A stretch of DNA of 50,634 nt from Chloroflexota bacterium (GCA_002699165.1 PABO01000031.1:3414-54047); one strand, 5' to 3'. Shown: positions 1 to 8,597, counted from the first letter of the stretch. Numbers and translations: made by a program. Notes: a model not told the origin generated them from the sequence alone.

Positions 1-728
1 CCGACCATTTGAGGATGATTGGTAGGGAAAGGAATATTTGATCCTTCTATAAAAACCATCATTCCTATTTTTTCTGCAAGTTCAACAGCTTCCTTCAATG
101 CTGAATCTTCAGCAACTCTATCTCCAACCAATAAAACGGGATAAGAAGAGTTTTCGATGGATGTAGAAATCTCCTTAATTGCATGATCATCTAATCCACC
201 GTAAACGGGTATTGAAGATGGATAAATTTCCATATCAGCTTCACCATCTAGCGCATTAGAAGAAAATCCTACAAATACAGGCCCTTTTGGATGAGTATTT
301 GCTTCAGTAAAAGCTTTTCTCATTACTGACGGCACTTGATCTGGTAAAACAACTTGAGTACTCCATTTTGTAAAAGGCTTTGCTAATTCTACTAAGTCTC
401 TATTTCTTAAATTTCTTACATCATATGTTGCAGAAGTTACAACCATGGGAGTTCCAGTCGTGTATGCATCATTCATAAGACTGAATCCATTAACTAGTCC
501 TGAATCTATATGTAAGCTTAGAAAAGAAGCTTTATTGTTAACACGAGCATCGGCTTCTGCCATACCAGTAGCTACTCCCTCTTGTAGAGTAAGTAGATAT
601 CTAAGTTCTTTATGTCTAACAATCTCTTCCATTATGGGTCCTTCACTAGTACCAGGATTTCCATATACATTAGTGATCCCTTCAGCTTTTATGCATTCCA
701 TTAATGCTTTTTTTCCAGTCATTTTCAT
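1..728 (-). CDS. Thiamine-diphosphate-dependent decarboxylase/synthase, N-terminal part (C-terminus off the window)
   Basis: About 242 residues are readable before the gene runs off the left edge. The N-terminus has the ThDP PYR-domain pattern: YGNPGTSEGP near residues 22-31, then TLQEG with the conserved glutamate (E50) that activates the cofactor. This resembles acetolactate synthase and benzoylformate decarboxylase-type enzymes. A second domain starts near residue 190 (YPVLLVGDRVAED). The start is ATG at 728 with GGTGA about 7 nt upstream; ATG at 722 is an alternative. The gene diverges from the sugar-acid operon at 895, suggesting shared control. The substrate cannot be told without the C-terminal cofactor domain. 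Family confidence is high, exact activity low. Confidence 0.85.
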   Translation of the reverse strand, partial: MKMTGKKALMECIKAEGITNVYGNPGTSEGPIMEEIVRHKELRYLLTLQEGVATGMAEADARVNNKASFLSLHIDSGLVNGFSLMNDAYTTGTPMVVTSATYDVRNLRNRDLVELAKPFTKWSTQVVLPDQVPSVMRKAFTEANTHPKGPVFVGFSSNALDGEADMEIYPSSIPVYGGLDDHAIKEISTSIENSSYPVLLVGDRVAEDSALKEAVELAEKIGMMVFIEGSNIPFPTNHPQMV

Positions 729-805
729 TATTTTCACCAATCTCAAGAATAATTAATATTAAATTGATTTTAGTTTACATATATCTATTCCATAGTCCAT
801 AAAAT

Positions 806-831
806 TTGAGTATATATAGTGCTATATTCAA
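806..831. promoter_or_regulatory. Inverted repeat, candidate operator between divergent catabolic genes
   Basis: TTGAGTATA (806-814) and TATATTCAA (823-831) form an inverted repeat of 9-bp arms with one mismatch and an 8-bp spacer. It sits in the 166-bp spacer between the ThDP enzyme and the dehydratase operon, 63 bp before the latter's start. Size and position fit a dimeric repressor site. No regulator gene lies next to it, and AT-rich spacers can produce such repeats by chance. Confidence 0.3.
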
Positions 832-894
832 TTTAAATAATTGATTTATAAAAAATATATAGTAAAAATTAATCAATTTAGTTTTGGAGATAAG

Positions 895-2022
895 ATGAAA
901 ATTACAGATATAAAAATAAATTTAATAGAAGGAGCTAATACAAAAGATGCTCAACAATTTGTTGGAGGAAACTCTAAGGTTATTTTAAGAATTGATACTG
1001 ACGAAGGAATATATGGTTTGTCTGAAGGGGGTAGAAATTATAATCTTTATAAAGCCTATTTGGATGAAGTAATAAAACCTTTGCTAATTGGAATAGATCC
1101 TAGGGATCCAAAAATAATTTGGGAAATGCTTACTCATGGAACAGGAGCAGGATTAGCAACAAAAGTTCTACCTCAAGTTGTTGGTACTATAGATGTTGCA
1201 CTTTGGGATTTAGCGGGAAAAGCTGCAGGATTACCTGTATATCAACTTCTTGGAGGGGCTGCTAGAACAGAAATTCCTTTGTATTGGAGTCGAGGAAGTG
1301 GTTGGAGAAAAACTCCTGAAGAAATGCTAGAAGATGTAAAGTTAGGTTATGAAAAAGGTTATAAGGCTTTTAAGATAAGAATGGACTGGAGGTCATTTAG
1401 ACAAGATTCAGATCCAAAAAAAGATTTTAGTTTATTTAAGAAATGTAGAGAATTCCTTCCTGATGATATAGATCTGAGTTTTGATGCAAATTGTGGATAT
1501 TCTGTACCTACTGCCATTGAACAAGGGAAAAGATTTCAAGATTTAGGTATAGCACATTTTGAAGAACCTCTTCCTGAGTATGATTATCAAGGCCTTCGTC
1601 AAGTTGTTGATGCTCTTGAATGTTCAGTATCTACTGGAGAACAAGAACCTAATCCCTATAGATTCAGAGATCTAATGGATATAGCAAACCCTGATATTCT
1701 ACAACCTGATATATTAAATATTGGTGGTATTACAGGATTAGTTAAGGTTTACGAAATGGCAGTGGCAAGAAATAAAATAATAATGCCTCATTGTCCCCAA
1801 GCAGGATTAAACTTAATTGGAAGTCTTCATGCTTACTCAACCGTAACTAATGCCGTTAGGCCGCATGAATTCTCAGAAGAATTTACGGGGCCCGTTGAAA
1901 ATGTTGCTAAGCTTTTCAAAGAACCTATAGTCCCAGAAAATGGAAAAATAGTTTTATCTGATAGGCCTGGTTTAGGTTTAGAATATGACGAGAATGAATT
2001 AAATAAAGTAATAAAAATATAG
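895..2022 (+). CDS. Mandelate racemase/muconate lactonizing enzyme family protein (probable sugar-acid dehydratase)
   Basis: This is an enolase-superfamily protein of 375 residues. Visible active-site elements are K160-I-R162 (the KxK/KxR motif), metal ligands D197 (FDANCGY), E223 (HFEEPLP) and E249 (STGEQE), and a D272/H299 dyad (QPDILNIGG and MPHCPQAG). The Asp-His dyad places it in the mandelate-racemase subgroup, most of which dehydrate aldonic or uronic acids. I start at ATG 895 because GGAGA lies at 886-890 and the MKITDIKI N-terminus is typical; a TTG at 841 would add 18 unlikely residues. It is followed after 8 nt by an HpcH-type aldolase, suggesting a dehydratase-aldolase pathway. 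The exact substrate is unknown. Confidence 0.9.
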   Translation: MKITDIKINLIEGANTKDAQQFVGGNSKVILRIDTDEGIYGLSEGGRNYNLYKAYLDEVIKPLLIGIDPRDPKIIWEMLTHGTGAGLATKVLPQVVGTIDVALWDLAGKAAGLPVYQLLGGAARTEIPLYWSRGSGWRKTPEEMLEDVKLGYEKGYKAFKIRMDWRSFRQDSDPKKDFSLFKKCREFLPDDIDLSFDANCGYSVPTAIEQGKRFQDLGIAHFEEPLPEYDYQGLRQVVDALECSVSTGEQEPNPYRFRDLMDIANPDILQPDILNIGGITGLVKVYEMAVARNKIIMPHCPQAGLNLIGSLHAYSTVTNAVRPHEFSEEFTGPVENVAKLFKEPIVPENGKIVLSDRPGLGLEYDENELNKVIKI

Positions 2023-2030
2023 GAGTTAAA

Positions 2031-2786
2031 ATGAAAGATCTAAAAAAAATGATTGCAAGTGGAGAGCAAGTAATAGGTGGAGCCATTATGTATGGTGCTG
2101 GTAAAGAAGATATAGAAAAGCTTTTAGAATATTACGACTACGATTTTATCTCTGTTGATGGCCAACATTCACCAACTAATGAAGATTATCTCTTAAGAAT
2201 TTGTGAAGCTGCACAAGAATTGGATAAACCCATTCACTATAGAATGGATCACAGGAGAAATGCATATATGATCGGTAATCTTTTAGATCATGGTCCGACT
2301 ATCATTGAAGTTCCTCAATCAGAAGAATTAGATCTAGTCAGAGAAGCTAGAGATTATTTTTATTATAGACCTGAAGGAATAAGAAGTTGGGGAGGACCTG
2401 GTAGGCCACCTGAGGGACTAAAAGAAGTTAACCAACATTCTTATCCTGCATGGTGGAATAAAACTGGAGTATTAATGATTCAGATTGAAACACTTAATGC
2501 TATAAACAATATACCTAATTTTTCTATGGAAGGGGTTGATTGTTTTTCTTGGGGACCAGCTGATCTAAGCATAGACAGAGCTTCCCATCCAGAACATCCT
2601 TTTGCTAAAACTGATGATACTGCTATTGAACATGCAGTCAAACTTTCCAAGGATAATGGGAAACAACTTTGTATTAGATCATATGATAGAACTCTAAGAA
2701 ATAGATATTTCGATATGGGTGCAACTATTTTAATGGAAGTACAATCTTTAGACGGACAACTCGATAAGAATCTTCCTTTTGGATAA
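2031..2786 (+). CDS. HpcH/HpaI family class II aldolase
   Basis: The 251-residue protein is collinear with 2-keto-3-deoxy acid aldolases. H46 (VDGQHSP), R71 (YRMDH), E153 (MIQIETL) and D178 (WGPADLS) fall almost exactly where HpaI has its catalytic His45/Arg70 and metal-binding Glu149/Asp175. It would split a 2-keto-3-deoxy sugar acid into pyruvate (or a relative) and an aldehyde. It follows the enolase-superfamily gene by 8 nt with its own GGAG site, and its end overlaps the MFS gene by 8 nt. The three genes are therefore almost certainly one operon. Family assignment is firm, substrate inferred. Confidence 0.9.
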   Translation: MKDLKKMIASGEQVIGGAIMYGAGKEDIEKLLEYYDYDFISVDGQHSPTNEDYLLRICEAAQELDKPIHYRMDHRRNAYMIGNLLDHGPTIIEVPQSEELDLVREARDYFYYRPEGIRSWGGPGRPPEGLKEVNQHSYPAWWNKTGVLMIQIETLNAINNIPNFSMEGVDCFSWGPADLSIDRASHPEHPFAKTDDTAIEHAVKLSKDNGKQLCIRSYDRTLRNRYFDMGATILMEVQSLDGQLDKNLPFG

Positions 2787-4029
2787 TAAAAAAAAACCTA
2801 AAAAGATTTTCTTTGGTTGGTGGATAGTAATTAGTGCTGCTCTTCAAAATGGACTTGGAGGCAGCATTCATTGGCAAGGATTTACTGTTTTGTTTATCCC
2901 TATTTCTCAAACTTTTGGAATTTCATCTGCCCAAACTTCATTACTTTTTGCATTAGCTCGTGCAGAAAATGGATTGATGGGACCTTTTACCGGCTGGCTT
3001 ATGGATAAGTTTGGTCCTCGACCTTTAGCTATCGGGGGTACTGCTATGGCTGGGATAGGTTATATTATGCTTGCAAGAGTAGAAAACTATACTCAGTTTT
3101 TACTAATCTATGTTGTAATTATTTCTATAGGTGCAACTACAAGTTTTATGCAAACAGCATTCGTTGCATTAAATAATTGGTTTATAAAAAAAAGAGGATT
3201 AGTGATGAGTATAAACTCTGCTTCTTTTAGATTAGGATCAGCAATCTTAGTTCCTACTTTTTCATATATTGTATATGGCTGGGGTTGGCAAAATGCAGTT
3301 TTGTATCTAGGTATTTTTTTACTAGTTTTTATTACTCCATTAGGAATTTTTTATAGAAGAACACCTGAGTCAATGGGTTTGAGACCTGATGGAGATGTTG
3401 AAGAAGTAAATGATGATGGGGTTCCAAATTATGATATTTCAGGTTATACCTGGAAAGAAGCTATTAAGACTTCAGCTTTTTGGTTTCTCACAATTGCTAC
3501 TGCCTTAAGATTATCTATACATGGTGCAATCTTTGTTCATATGATTCCAATTCTTGTATGGAAAGGAATTTCAGCTGAGTCAGCTGCCTGGTATGTAGGA
3601 TTTTTAGCCCTTGTGGGGGTTCCTGTTATTTTGTTGATGGGAAAGTTAAGTGATTTATTTGGTAGACCAAAAATGTTAGCTTTATGTTACTCAGCATCAG
3701 CTCTATCTTTATTATTAGTAAACTTATCTGATAATTCAATTTATCTTTTACTTTCATTATTATTATTGGTTGGGTCAGAAGCTGGATCTGGTCTCAATTG
3801 GTCTTTAGTAGGAGATTTGTTTGGAAGAAAAAACTATGGTGTTATAAGGGGTTTACTTGGACCTTTTTATAACGCTGCTTTAGTTGTAACTCCAGTTTCA
3901 GCTGGATATATATATGATAAAACAAATTCTTATGAAATAGTTTTATACGTTGGATCTATAGTATTTCTCATATCCTCATTTACTTTTTTATATGTTGGTG
4001 TTTTAGGAAAAAAACTCAAAACACAATAA
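2779..4029 (+). CDS. MFS transporter, probable carboxylate/sugar-acid uptake
   Basis: A 416-residue polytopic membrane protein with about 12 hydrophobic segments. Motif A appears in the loop after TM2 (GWLMDKFGPRP) and again in the second half (GKLSDLFGRPK), as in major facilitators. The FFGWWIVISAA start resembles OxlT/monocarboxylate-type carriers. The only sensible start is TTG at 2779, inside the end of the aldolase gene; it has no strong Shine-Dalgarno site, so translation is probably coupled. It likely imports the acid that the two upstream enzymes degrade (inference from context). Confidence 0.85.
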   Translation: MDNKKKPKKIFFGWWIVISAALQNGLGGSIHWQGFTVLFIPISQTFGISSAQTSLLFALARAENGLMGPFTGWLMDKFGPRPLAIGGTAMAGIGYIMLARVENYTQFLLIYVVIISIGATTSFMQTAFVALNNWFIKKRGLVMSINSASFRLGSAILVPTFSYIVYGWGWQNAVLYLGIFLLVFITPLGIFYRRTPESMGLRPDGDVEEVNDDGVPNYDISGYTWKEAIKTSAFWFLTIATALRLSIHGAIFVHMIPILVWKGISAESAAWYVGFLALVGVPVILLMGKLSDLFGRPKMLALCYSASALSLLLVNLSDNSIYLLLSLLLLVGSEAGSGLNWSLVGDLFGRKNYGVIRGLLGPFYNAALVVTPVSAGYIYDKTNSYEIVLYVGSIVFLISSFTFLYVGVLGKKLKTQ

Positions 4030-4071
4030 ATTTTGTACCTTTTTAGTGTCCCATATATTAATTTTATTAAT

Positions 4072-4077
4072 TATAAT
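4072..4077 (+). promoter_or_regulatory. Candidate -10 box for rpmF
   Basis: TATAAT lies 31 bp before the rpmF start, in the 79-bp gap after the MFS gene. I see no good -35 at the right spacing, so this is a weak call based on the -10 hexamer and its position. Confidence 0.25.
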
Positions 4078-4108
4078 GATGTATTAGTTAGTATAAGAAA
4101 GTAATAAA

Positions 4109-4285
4109 TTGACAGCTTTACCTAAGAAGAAACATACAAGAGCTAGAAGAGGGAACAAAAGATCCCATAAAGGGCTCTCTGTGCCTAATGGTCATAGATA
4201 CAACCAGATGAAACGGGAGTTACTAGGTCTGAATGGGGATAATGTCAAAGCGGAAGAAGCTGTAGAAGAATCTACTCAGTCCTAA
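4109..4285 (+). CDS. rpmF: 50S ribosomal protein L32
   Basis: A 58-residue basic protein. It begins TALPKKKHTRARRGNKRSHK and continues with LSVPNGHRYNQ, matching the L32 N-terminal pattern (VPK+K.S..R...RR.H). It is too short for routine ORF cut-offs and uses a TTG start, with only a weak AAGAAAG upstream. There are no cysteines, so this is a zinc-free (C-minus) form. The C-terminus is acidic. The last 4 bp overlap the end of pntB on the other strand. It is not preceded by the DUF177 (YceD) gene often found upstream of rpmF. Confidence 0.85.
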   Translation: MTALPKKKHTRARRGNKRSHKGLSVPNGHRYNQMKRELLGLNGDNVKAEEAVEESTQS

Positions 4286-5679
4286 TCTAGCTCTCTAACT
4301 TCTTTTATCATTCCTTCAATAGAATCTTTAGCATCACCAAAAAGCATATTCGTTTTATCTAAAAAGAATAATTCATTTTGTACTCCTGAAAATCCTGATG
4401 CCATTGAACGTTTTAGTACAATAACTGATTTTGCTTTATCTACATTTAAAATAGGCATCCCATATATTGGAGAACTTTTATCGGTTCTTGCATTGGGATT
4501 AGTTACATCATTTGCCCCAACTACGACTGCAACATCTGTTCTATCAAATTCACTATTTATTTCATCTAAATCTTTTAATTCGTCGTAAGGAACATTTGCT
4601 TCTGCTAAAAGTACATTCATATGGCCTGGCATTCTACCTGCTACTGGATGGATTGCAAATTTTACAGATACACCTTTTTCTTTCAATAACCCTGAAAGCT
4701 CATTTATTTGATGCTGAGCTTGAGCTACTGCTAGACCATATCCAGGTACGAAAATAACACTTTCTGCATAACCTAATATCATAGCAGCATCATCAGGTGA
4801 TAACGAAGTAACAGGTCTTGTTTCTTCTTCGCCAGAAGAACTAGAACCTTCTTCAGATCCAAACCCACCAAGCATAACGTTCAAAAGAGATCTATTCATA
4901 GCTTTAGTCATTATTCTCGTGAGAATTAATCCTGAAGCTCCAACTAATGATCCAGAAATTATTAAGACTGGATTACCTAGAACAAATCCTGCACCTGCAC
5001 CAGCAATCCCTGAATAAGAATTAAGTAATGCAACTACTACTGGCATATCAGCTCCACCAATTGGAATTACAATAAGAATACCTAATATCAAAGAAATTCC
5101 TACCATAATGTACAAATAATTTACATCAGAATATTCTGGAATACTTAATAAAACACCAAGAACTAAAACAGCGATTATTAGAATTATATTTATAAAGTTT
5201 CTAAGAGGTAAAAGAATAGGTTTTGTTGTAAGAAGTTCCTGTAATTTACCAAATGCAATAAATGATCCTGTAAATGTAACTGAACCTACAATCGTAGCAA
5301 ATGCTACTGAAGCAAGAACAAATGTACTTTGATCTACTGAATTTTGGAATATCACTTCGTACATTGCAACAATCGCACTAGCTGCTCCTCCAAATGCATT
5401 AAATACAGCAACTAATTGAGGCATTGCAGTCATTTGAACATATTTAGACAGTAATAAACCAAAGAATGAACCTATTATTAGACCTAAGATTATCCATTGT
5501 ATATTTGTATCAGTATATTTTATTACAGTTACAATTATTGCGATTAACATTGCTACAGAAGAAAGTCTATTTCCGTTCCTTGCGGTAGCAGGAGATGCTA
5601 ATCTCTTGATTCCAAGTATGAACATAGCAGCAGAAATTAAATAGAGAATATTTTCTACATTTGATGATATTTCTAACAA
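4282..5679 (-). CDS. pntB: NAD(P) transhydrogenase subunit beta
   Basis: The membrane and NADP(H)-binding subunit of proton-translocating transhydrogenase (NADH + NADP+ + H+ in to NAD+ + NADPH). The N-terminal 260 or so residues form many TM helices. The C-terminal domain III carries VPGYGLAVAQAQ, HPVAGRMPGHMNVLLAEA, VVVGANDVTNP and VLKRSMASGFSG, all hallmarks of the NADP fold. I start at TTG 5679 because AAGGAG (5686-5691) sits 6 nt upstream; the longer ORF start at 5718 would run into pntAB. This gives 465 residues, the normal length. It is the third gene of pntAA-pntAB-pntB. Confidence 0.95.
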   Translation of the reverse strand: MLEISSNVENILYLISAAMFILGIKRLASPATARNGNRLSSVAMLIAIIVTVIKYTDTNIQWIILGLIIGSFFGLLLSKYVQMTAMPQLVAVFNAFGGAASAIVAMYEVIFQNSVDQSTFVLASVAFATIVGSVTFTGSFIAFGKLQELLTTKPILLPLRNFINIILIIAVLVLGVLLSIPEYSDVNYLYIMVGISLILGILIVIPIGGADMPVVVALLNSYSGIAGAGAGFVLGNPVLIISGSLVGASGLILTRIMTKAMNRSLLNVMLGGFGSEEGSSSSGEEETRPVTSLSPDDAAMILGYAESVIFVPGYGLAVAQAQHQINELSGLLKEKGVSVKFAIHPVAGRMPGHMNVLLAEANVPYDELKDLDEINSEFDRTDVAVVVGANDVTNPNARTDKSSPIYGMPILNVDKAKSVIVLKRSMASGFSGVQNELFFLDKTNMLFGDAKDSIEGMIKEVRELD

Positions 5680-5689
5680 AAAAATCTCC

Positions 5690-5971
5690 TTATTTCTTAC
5701 TCTTCTTAAACATTGCAAGCATTCTATCAGTAACTAGGAATCCACCAACTACATTTATAGTTGCTAAAATAATTCCAATCAATGAAAAAATAGTTGCTAT
5801 TGTACTGTGTATGTTTGATGAAATTATTATAGCTCCAACTATAACTACTCCTGATATAGCATTCGAGCCAGACATAAGTGGTGTGTGAAGCGTAGGAGGG
5901 ACTTTTGTTATTATTTCATAACCTATAAATAGTGCAAGAACAAAAATAATTATTAGTGATATTAATTCCAA
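5690..5971 (-). CDS. pntAB: NAD(P) transhydrogenase subunit alpha, membrane part
   Basis: A 93-residue membrane protein with three hydrophobic segments and the conserved VPPTLHTPLMSGSNAISG loop of the alpha-subunit membrane domain. Many bacteria encode this domain separately from the NAD-binding part, as here. The start is TTG at 5971, one base after the pntAA stop, with GAGGG inside the last pntAA codons as ribosome-binding site. The pntB ribosome-binding site overlaps its stop codon, so the three genes look translationally coupled. Confidence 0.93.
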   Translation of the reverse strand: MELISLIIIFVLALFIGYEIITKVPPTLHTPLMSGSNAISGVVIVGAIIISSNIHSTIATIFSLIGIILATINVVGGFLVTDRMLAMFKKSKK

Positions 5972-5972
5972 T

Positions 5973-7082
5973 TTAACCCTCTATTCTTTTATTGCCATCT
6001 TGATAAACCAACATAGCATCAATTATTTCATCTTCTAAATTTATATTTGTGACACCCTCATTAATAATGATTTCAAGAAGCCCAAAAATATTTTTTGAGT
6101 AAACTATCGATGCATCAAAAGCCATTTCAGAGGATAAATTTTTAGGGCCATGTACTATTGTTCCATTTATTTCAACAGATTCACCAAGAATAGTTGACTC
6201 ACAATTACCTCCTGAAGGAGCAGATATATCCACAATAACACTACCTGCCTTCATTCCTAAAACAGTAGATTTTTCAATTAATATTGGTGCTTTTCTTCCT
6301 GGAATTGCAGCAGTTGAAATAACTGCATCAGATTTTAGAATATATTCTTTTAGGAATTCAAGTTGAGACACTTGATTATCTTTAGATTGTTCTTTTGCGT
6401 AACCTCCTGAAGTTTCAGAATCTTCTGGCACTTCATCAGATATGAATTTTGCGCCAAGAGATTCAATTTGCTCCCCAGCTGCAAGCCTTATATCATATCC
6501 TGTAACGTCTGCACCAAGTCTTTTTGCTGTTGCAATAGCTTGTAATCCTGCTACACCTGCTCCTAAAACTAAAATTGAAGAAGGAGGTATAGTCCCTGCT
6601 GCTGTCATCATAAGTGGTAAATATTTTTTTAATGAAGTTGCAGCTAATAATCCAGCCCGATAACCAGCTATAGATGCCTGAGATGACAATGCATCCAGTT
6701 TTTGGGCACGTGCTATTCTGGGTACAAATTCCATTGCAAATAAAGATAAATCATTCTCTTCACAAACTCTAGAAACTTCTTCATTAGTTCTAATATCGCT
6801 TAGAGTGATAATTGAGCTGTTCTTAACAAACTTAGATTTTGTGTTATAAAAAGCATTAACGGCAGTGATTATATTAGTTTTTTCAGAAAGAGTTGTTACT
6901 AGGGTAGCTCCAGATGATTCATACTCTTCATTTGAATATCCAGCTTTAATCCCCGAATCTTTTTCCACATGAACAGATATACCTAAATCAATAATAGACT
7001 TCACATCTTTTGGAACGATAGAAACTCTGTTTTCAGAAGGATCTTCCTCTTTTTTTACGCCTAAAATTATATTATCTGCCAA
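5973..7082 (-). CDS. pntAA: NAD(P) transhydrogenase subunit alpha, NAD-binding part
   Basis: A 369-residue soluble domain I of the alanine dehydrogenase/PNT family. It shows RVSIVPKDV near residue 19, the RAQ.DALSSQA segment near 125-136, the Rossmann motif LGAGVAG (173-179) and VDISAPSGGNCE. It binds NAD(H) and passes hydride to the PntB domain. The start is TTG at 7082 with AAAGG upstream. A TATAAT on the minus strand at 7147-7142 is a possible -10 for the operon, but I see no matching -35. As a source of NADPH it complements the pentose phosphate cluster, which here lacks the oxidative branch. Confidence 0.93.
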   Translation of the reverse strand: MADNIILGVKKEEDPSENRVSIVPKDVKSIIDLGISVHVEKDSGIKAGYSNEEYESSGATLVTTLSEKTNIITAVNAFYNTKSKFVKNSSIITLSDIRTNEEVSRVCEENDLSLFAMEFVPRIARAQKLDALSSQASIAGYRAGLLAATSLKKYLPLMMTAAGTIPPSSILVLGAGVAGLQAIATAKRLGADVTGYDIRLAAGEQIESLGAKFISDEVPEDSETSGGYAKEQSKDNQVSQLEFLKEYILKSDAVISTAAIPGRKAPILIEKSTVLGMKAGSVIVDISAPSGGNCESTILGESVEINGTIVHGPKNLSSEMAFDASIVYSKNIFGLLEIIINEGVTNINLEDEIIDAMLVYQDGNKRIEG

Positions 7083-7204
7083 TTTTGCCTTTGAAATATT
7101 TGAAAAAAAAATAGTAATTATTTTTTTTATAATAATTAAATATTATATCCATAAATAAAATTGAATATACTGTTTAACTAATTGATTAATAAAGGAGTAA
7201 AAAT

Positions 7205-7522
7205 TTGTATCTAATCAGAAGGACTTATAAAACTAAACCTTATGAAGCTGTCAATGTAGCTAAATTAGTGAAAGAACAAGCTGATTTATATACTTCAATT
7301 GGGCAAAGAGGGGACTGCAGAGTTTATTATAACAATGGAACAAATCCAGGAGACCCGAACAGAGTATATCTTGAGTGGACTGCAGAAGTTTTTGATAATC
7401 CAAGTAGAGAAGGAAATGTTATTCCAAAGGAAGTGATGGAACTAGGGGCAAAATATCGACCTCTATTAGATGTTGATAATGGTCCATCAAACTGGATAGA
7501 ATTTTGGACAATTCTAGATTAG
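7205..7522 (+). CDS. Conserved-looking hypothetical protein, 105 aa
   Basis: I do not recognise the family with certainty. The protein starts YLIRRTYKTKPYEA and has alternating beta/alpha character (RVYYNNG, RVYLEWTAEVFD), with many Trp and Tyr residues in the second half. This is reminiscent of dimeric alpha/beta-barrel (ferredoxin-like) proteins such as the NIPSNAP/ABM group. The gene is supported by an excellent AAAGGAG at 7191-7197 placed 7 nt before a TTG start. Its stop abuts the stop of the next gene on the other strand with no spacer. It has no signal peptide and no cysteine pair. Confidence 0.65.
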   Translation: MYLIRRTYKTKPYEAVNVAKLVKEQADLYTSIGQRGDCRVYYNNGTNPGDPNRVYLEWTAEVFDNPSREGNVIPKEVMELGAKYRPLLDVDNGPSNWIEFWTILD

Positions 7523-7735
7523 TTATCCTCCTCTAGGATATCTTTCATCTGAATGTAAATCTCTAATTATAGTTTTTACTTCGTTAAAATATCTAGTTTT
7601 TTCTTCGATTTGAGAAAATACATCTTCAGTATCCTCTTTTTCATAAAGAGTCATTATCTCTTCATGTAATTTTTCTGCTAGTTCTGATAATTCAGTGACT
7701 GTTAAGTTGTCTAGATTTTCTAGTTTTTCACTCAT
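7523..7735 (-). CDS. Small acidic helical hypothetical protein, 70 aa
   Basis: A 70-residue, Glu-rich, probably helical protein (LSELAEKLHEEIMTLYEKEDTEDVF) ending in RYPRGG. It starts at ATG 7735, one base after the stop of the aldolase-like gene, so it appears to be the last gene of the long rplI-dnaB-tkt-pgi operon. No family is recognised. The heptad-like spacing of hydrophobic residues suggests a short coiled coil. Its place in the operon is the main support that it is expressed. Confidence 0.55.
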   Translation of the reverse strand: MSEKLENLDNLTVTELSELAEKLHEEIMTLYEKEDTEDVFSQIEEKTRYFNEVKTIIRDLHSDERYPRGG

Positions 7736-7736
7736 T

Positions 7737-8597
7737 TTAGATGGTTTTAGAAAGGTTACTTTTAAAGATATTATTTTGAACTAAATTGATTTTATTTATA
7801 ATATTTTCTACTGTTTGATCATCTGATGATTGCTTAGTACTCCATGCTATTAATATATCCATAAAAAAGTCACCATTTAAGACAAAGTTTTCTAAATTTA
7901 AGCCTGAAGGAGTATTTATATCTTTTTCCATATGTGGGTACTCAAGTATACATTTATTATTAGACTCATTTTCTAAATTCATTATTCCAATTAATGTTTC
8001 ATCAAATATTTTATCTCCACTTTTTCTTAGACCCCAAAATTTTGGTTTTATATCTTTTTCAATCAATGTTTCAATTCCTGAAATAATTATTTCTTTTTCT
8101 TCATGATTTTTATTATTTTCAAGCCTGTTTTTGTAATCAACGTCTATAATTAGTCCTTTATCATAAGAGTTGCAAATTTCAATTAAATTTAGTAGACGAT
8201 CTATAGCTAGTTCTTCAGCTAATTTACTTCTATTTTTTTCAAAATATATTTTAACACTTAGTAAATTTGGATCAAATATATTTATTATCTCTAATGCATC
8301 TTTGGAACTAGGAACGGCTAATCCACCTCTATTTACATGTTCAATTGCTATTGCAGTCTTAATATTTTTATTTTTTGATTGAAAAAGAATACCTTCACAT
8401 AAATTTGGCTCAGCCCATATAATGAAGTTATGATTTTTATCAGTTTGATTGAGAGAATCAAAAATTAATTTGGCAGCTTTACTAGCTTGAAGTTTTTCAA
8501 ATGCAGATTTAGGGCGATTTTGCTCTAGATTACATGATAATACGTTAGTTCTATTATCAAGAGCTATAAAAAAATTACTTTGCTTATTATCAATCAT
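7737..8597 (-). CDS. Possible LacD/DUF2090-like TIM-barrel aldolase (tentative)
   Basis: A 286-residue protein. Several strands look like a class I aldolase barrel: FIIWAEPNLCEGILF, KTAIAIEHVNRGG, LLSVKIYFEKN, KGLIIDVDYKN and KPKFWGLRKSG. The pattern recalls tagatose-bisphosphate aldolase (LacD) and DUF2090 proteins, but I cannot fix the Schiff-base lysine; K in SVKIYF is one candidate. Its start overlaps the end of pgi by 8 nt, so it is co-translated with sugar-phosphate enzymes, which favours a sugar-phosphate role. Treat the function as a hypothesis. Confidence 0.5.
   Translation of the reverse strand: MIDNKQSNFFIALDNRTNVLSCNLEQNRPKSAFEKLQASKAAKLIFDSLNQTDKNHNFIIWAEPNLCEGILFQSKNKNIKTAIAIEHVNRGGLAVPSSKDALEIINIFDPNLLSVKIYFEKNRSKLAEELAIDRLLNLIEICNSYDKGLIIDVDYKNRLENNKNHEEKEIIISGIETLIEKDIKPKFWGLRKSGDKIFDETLIGIMNLENESNNKCILEYPHMEKDINTPSGLNLENFVLNGDFFMDILIAWSTKQSSDDQTVENIINKINLVQNNIFKSNLSKTI

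Noticed and set aside
445-756. Open frame of 103 aa on the plus strand
   Set aside because: It lies antisense to the ThDP enzyme, whose motifs are intact on the minus strand; no ribosome-binding site or family pattern.
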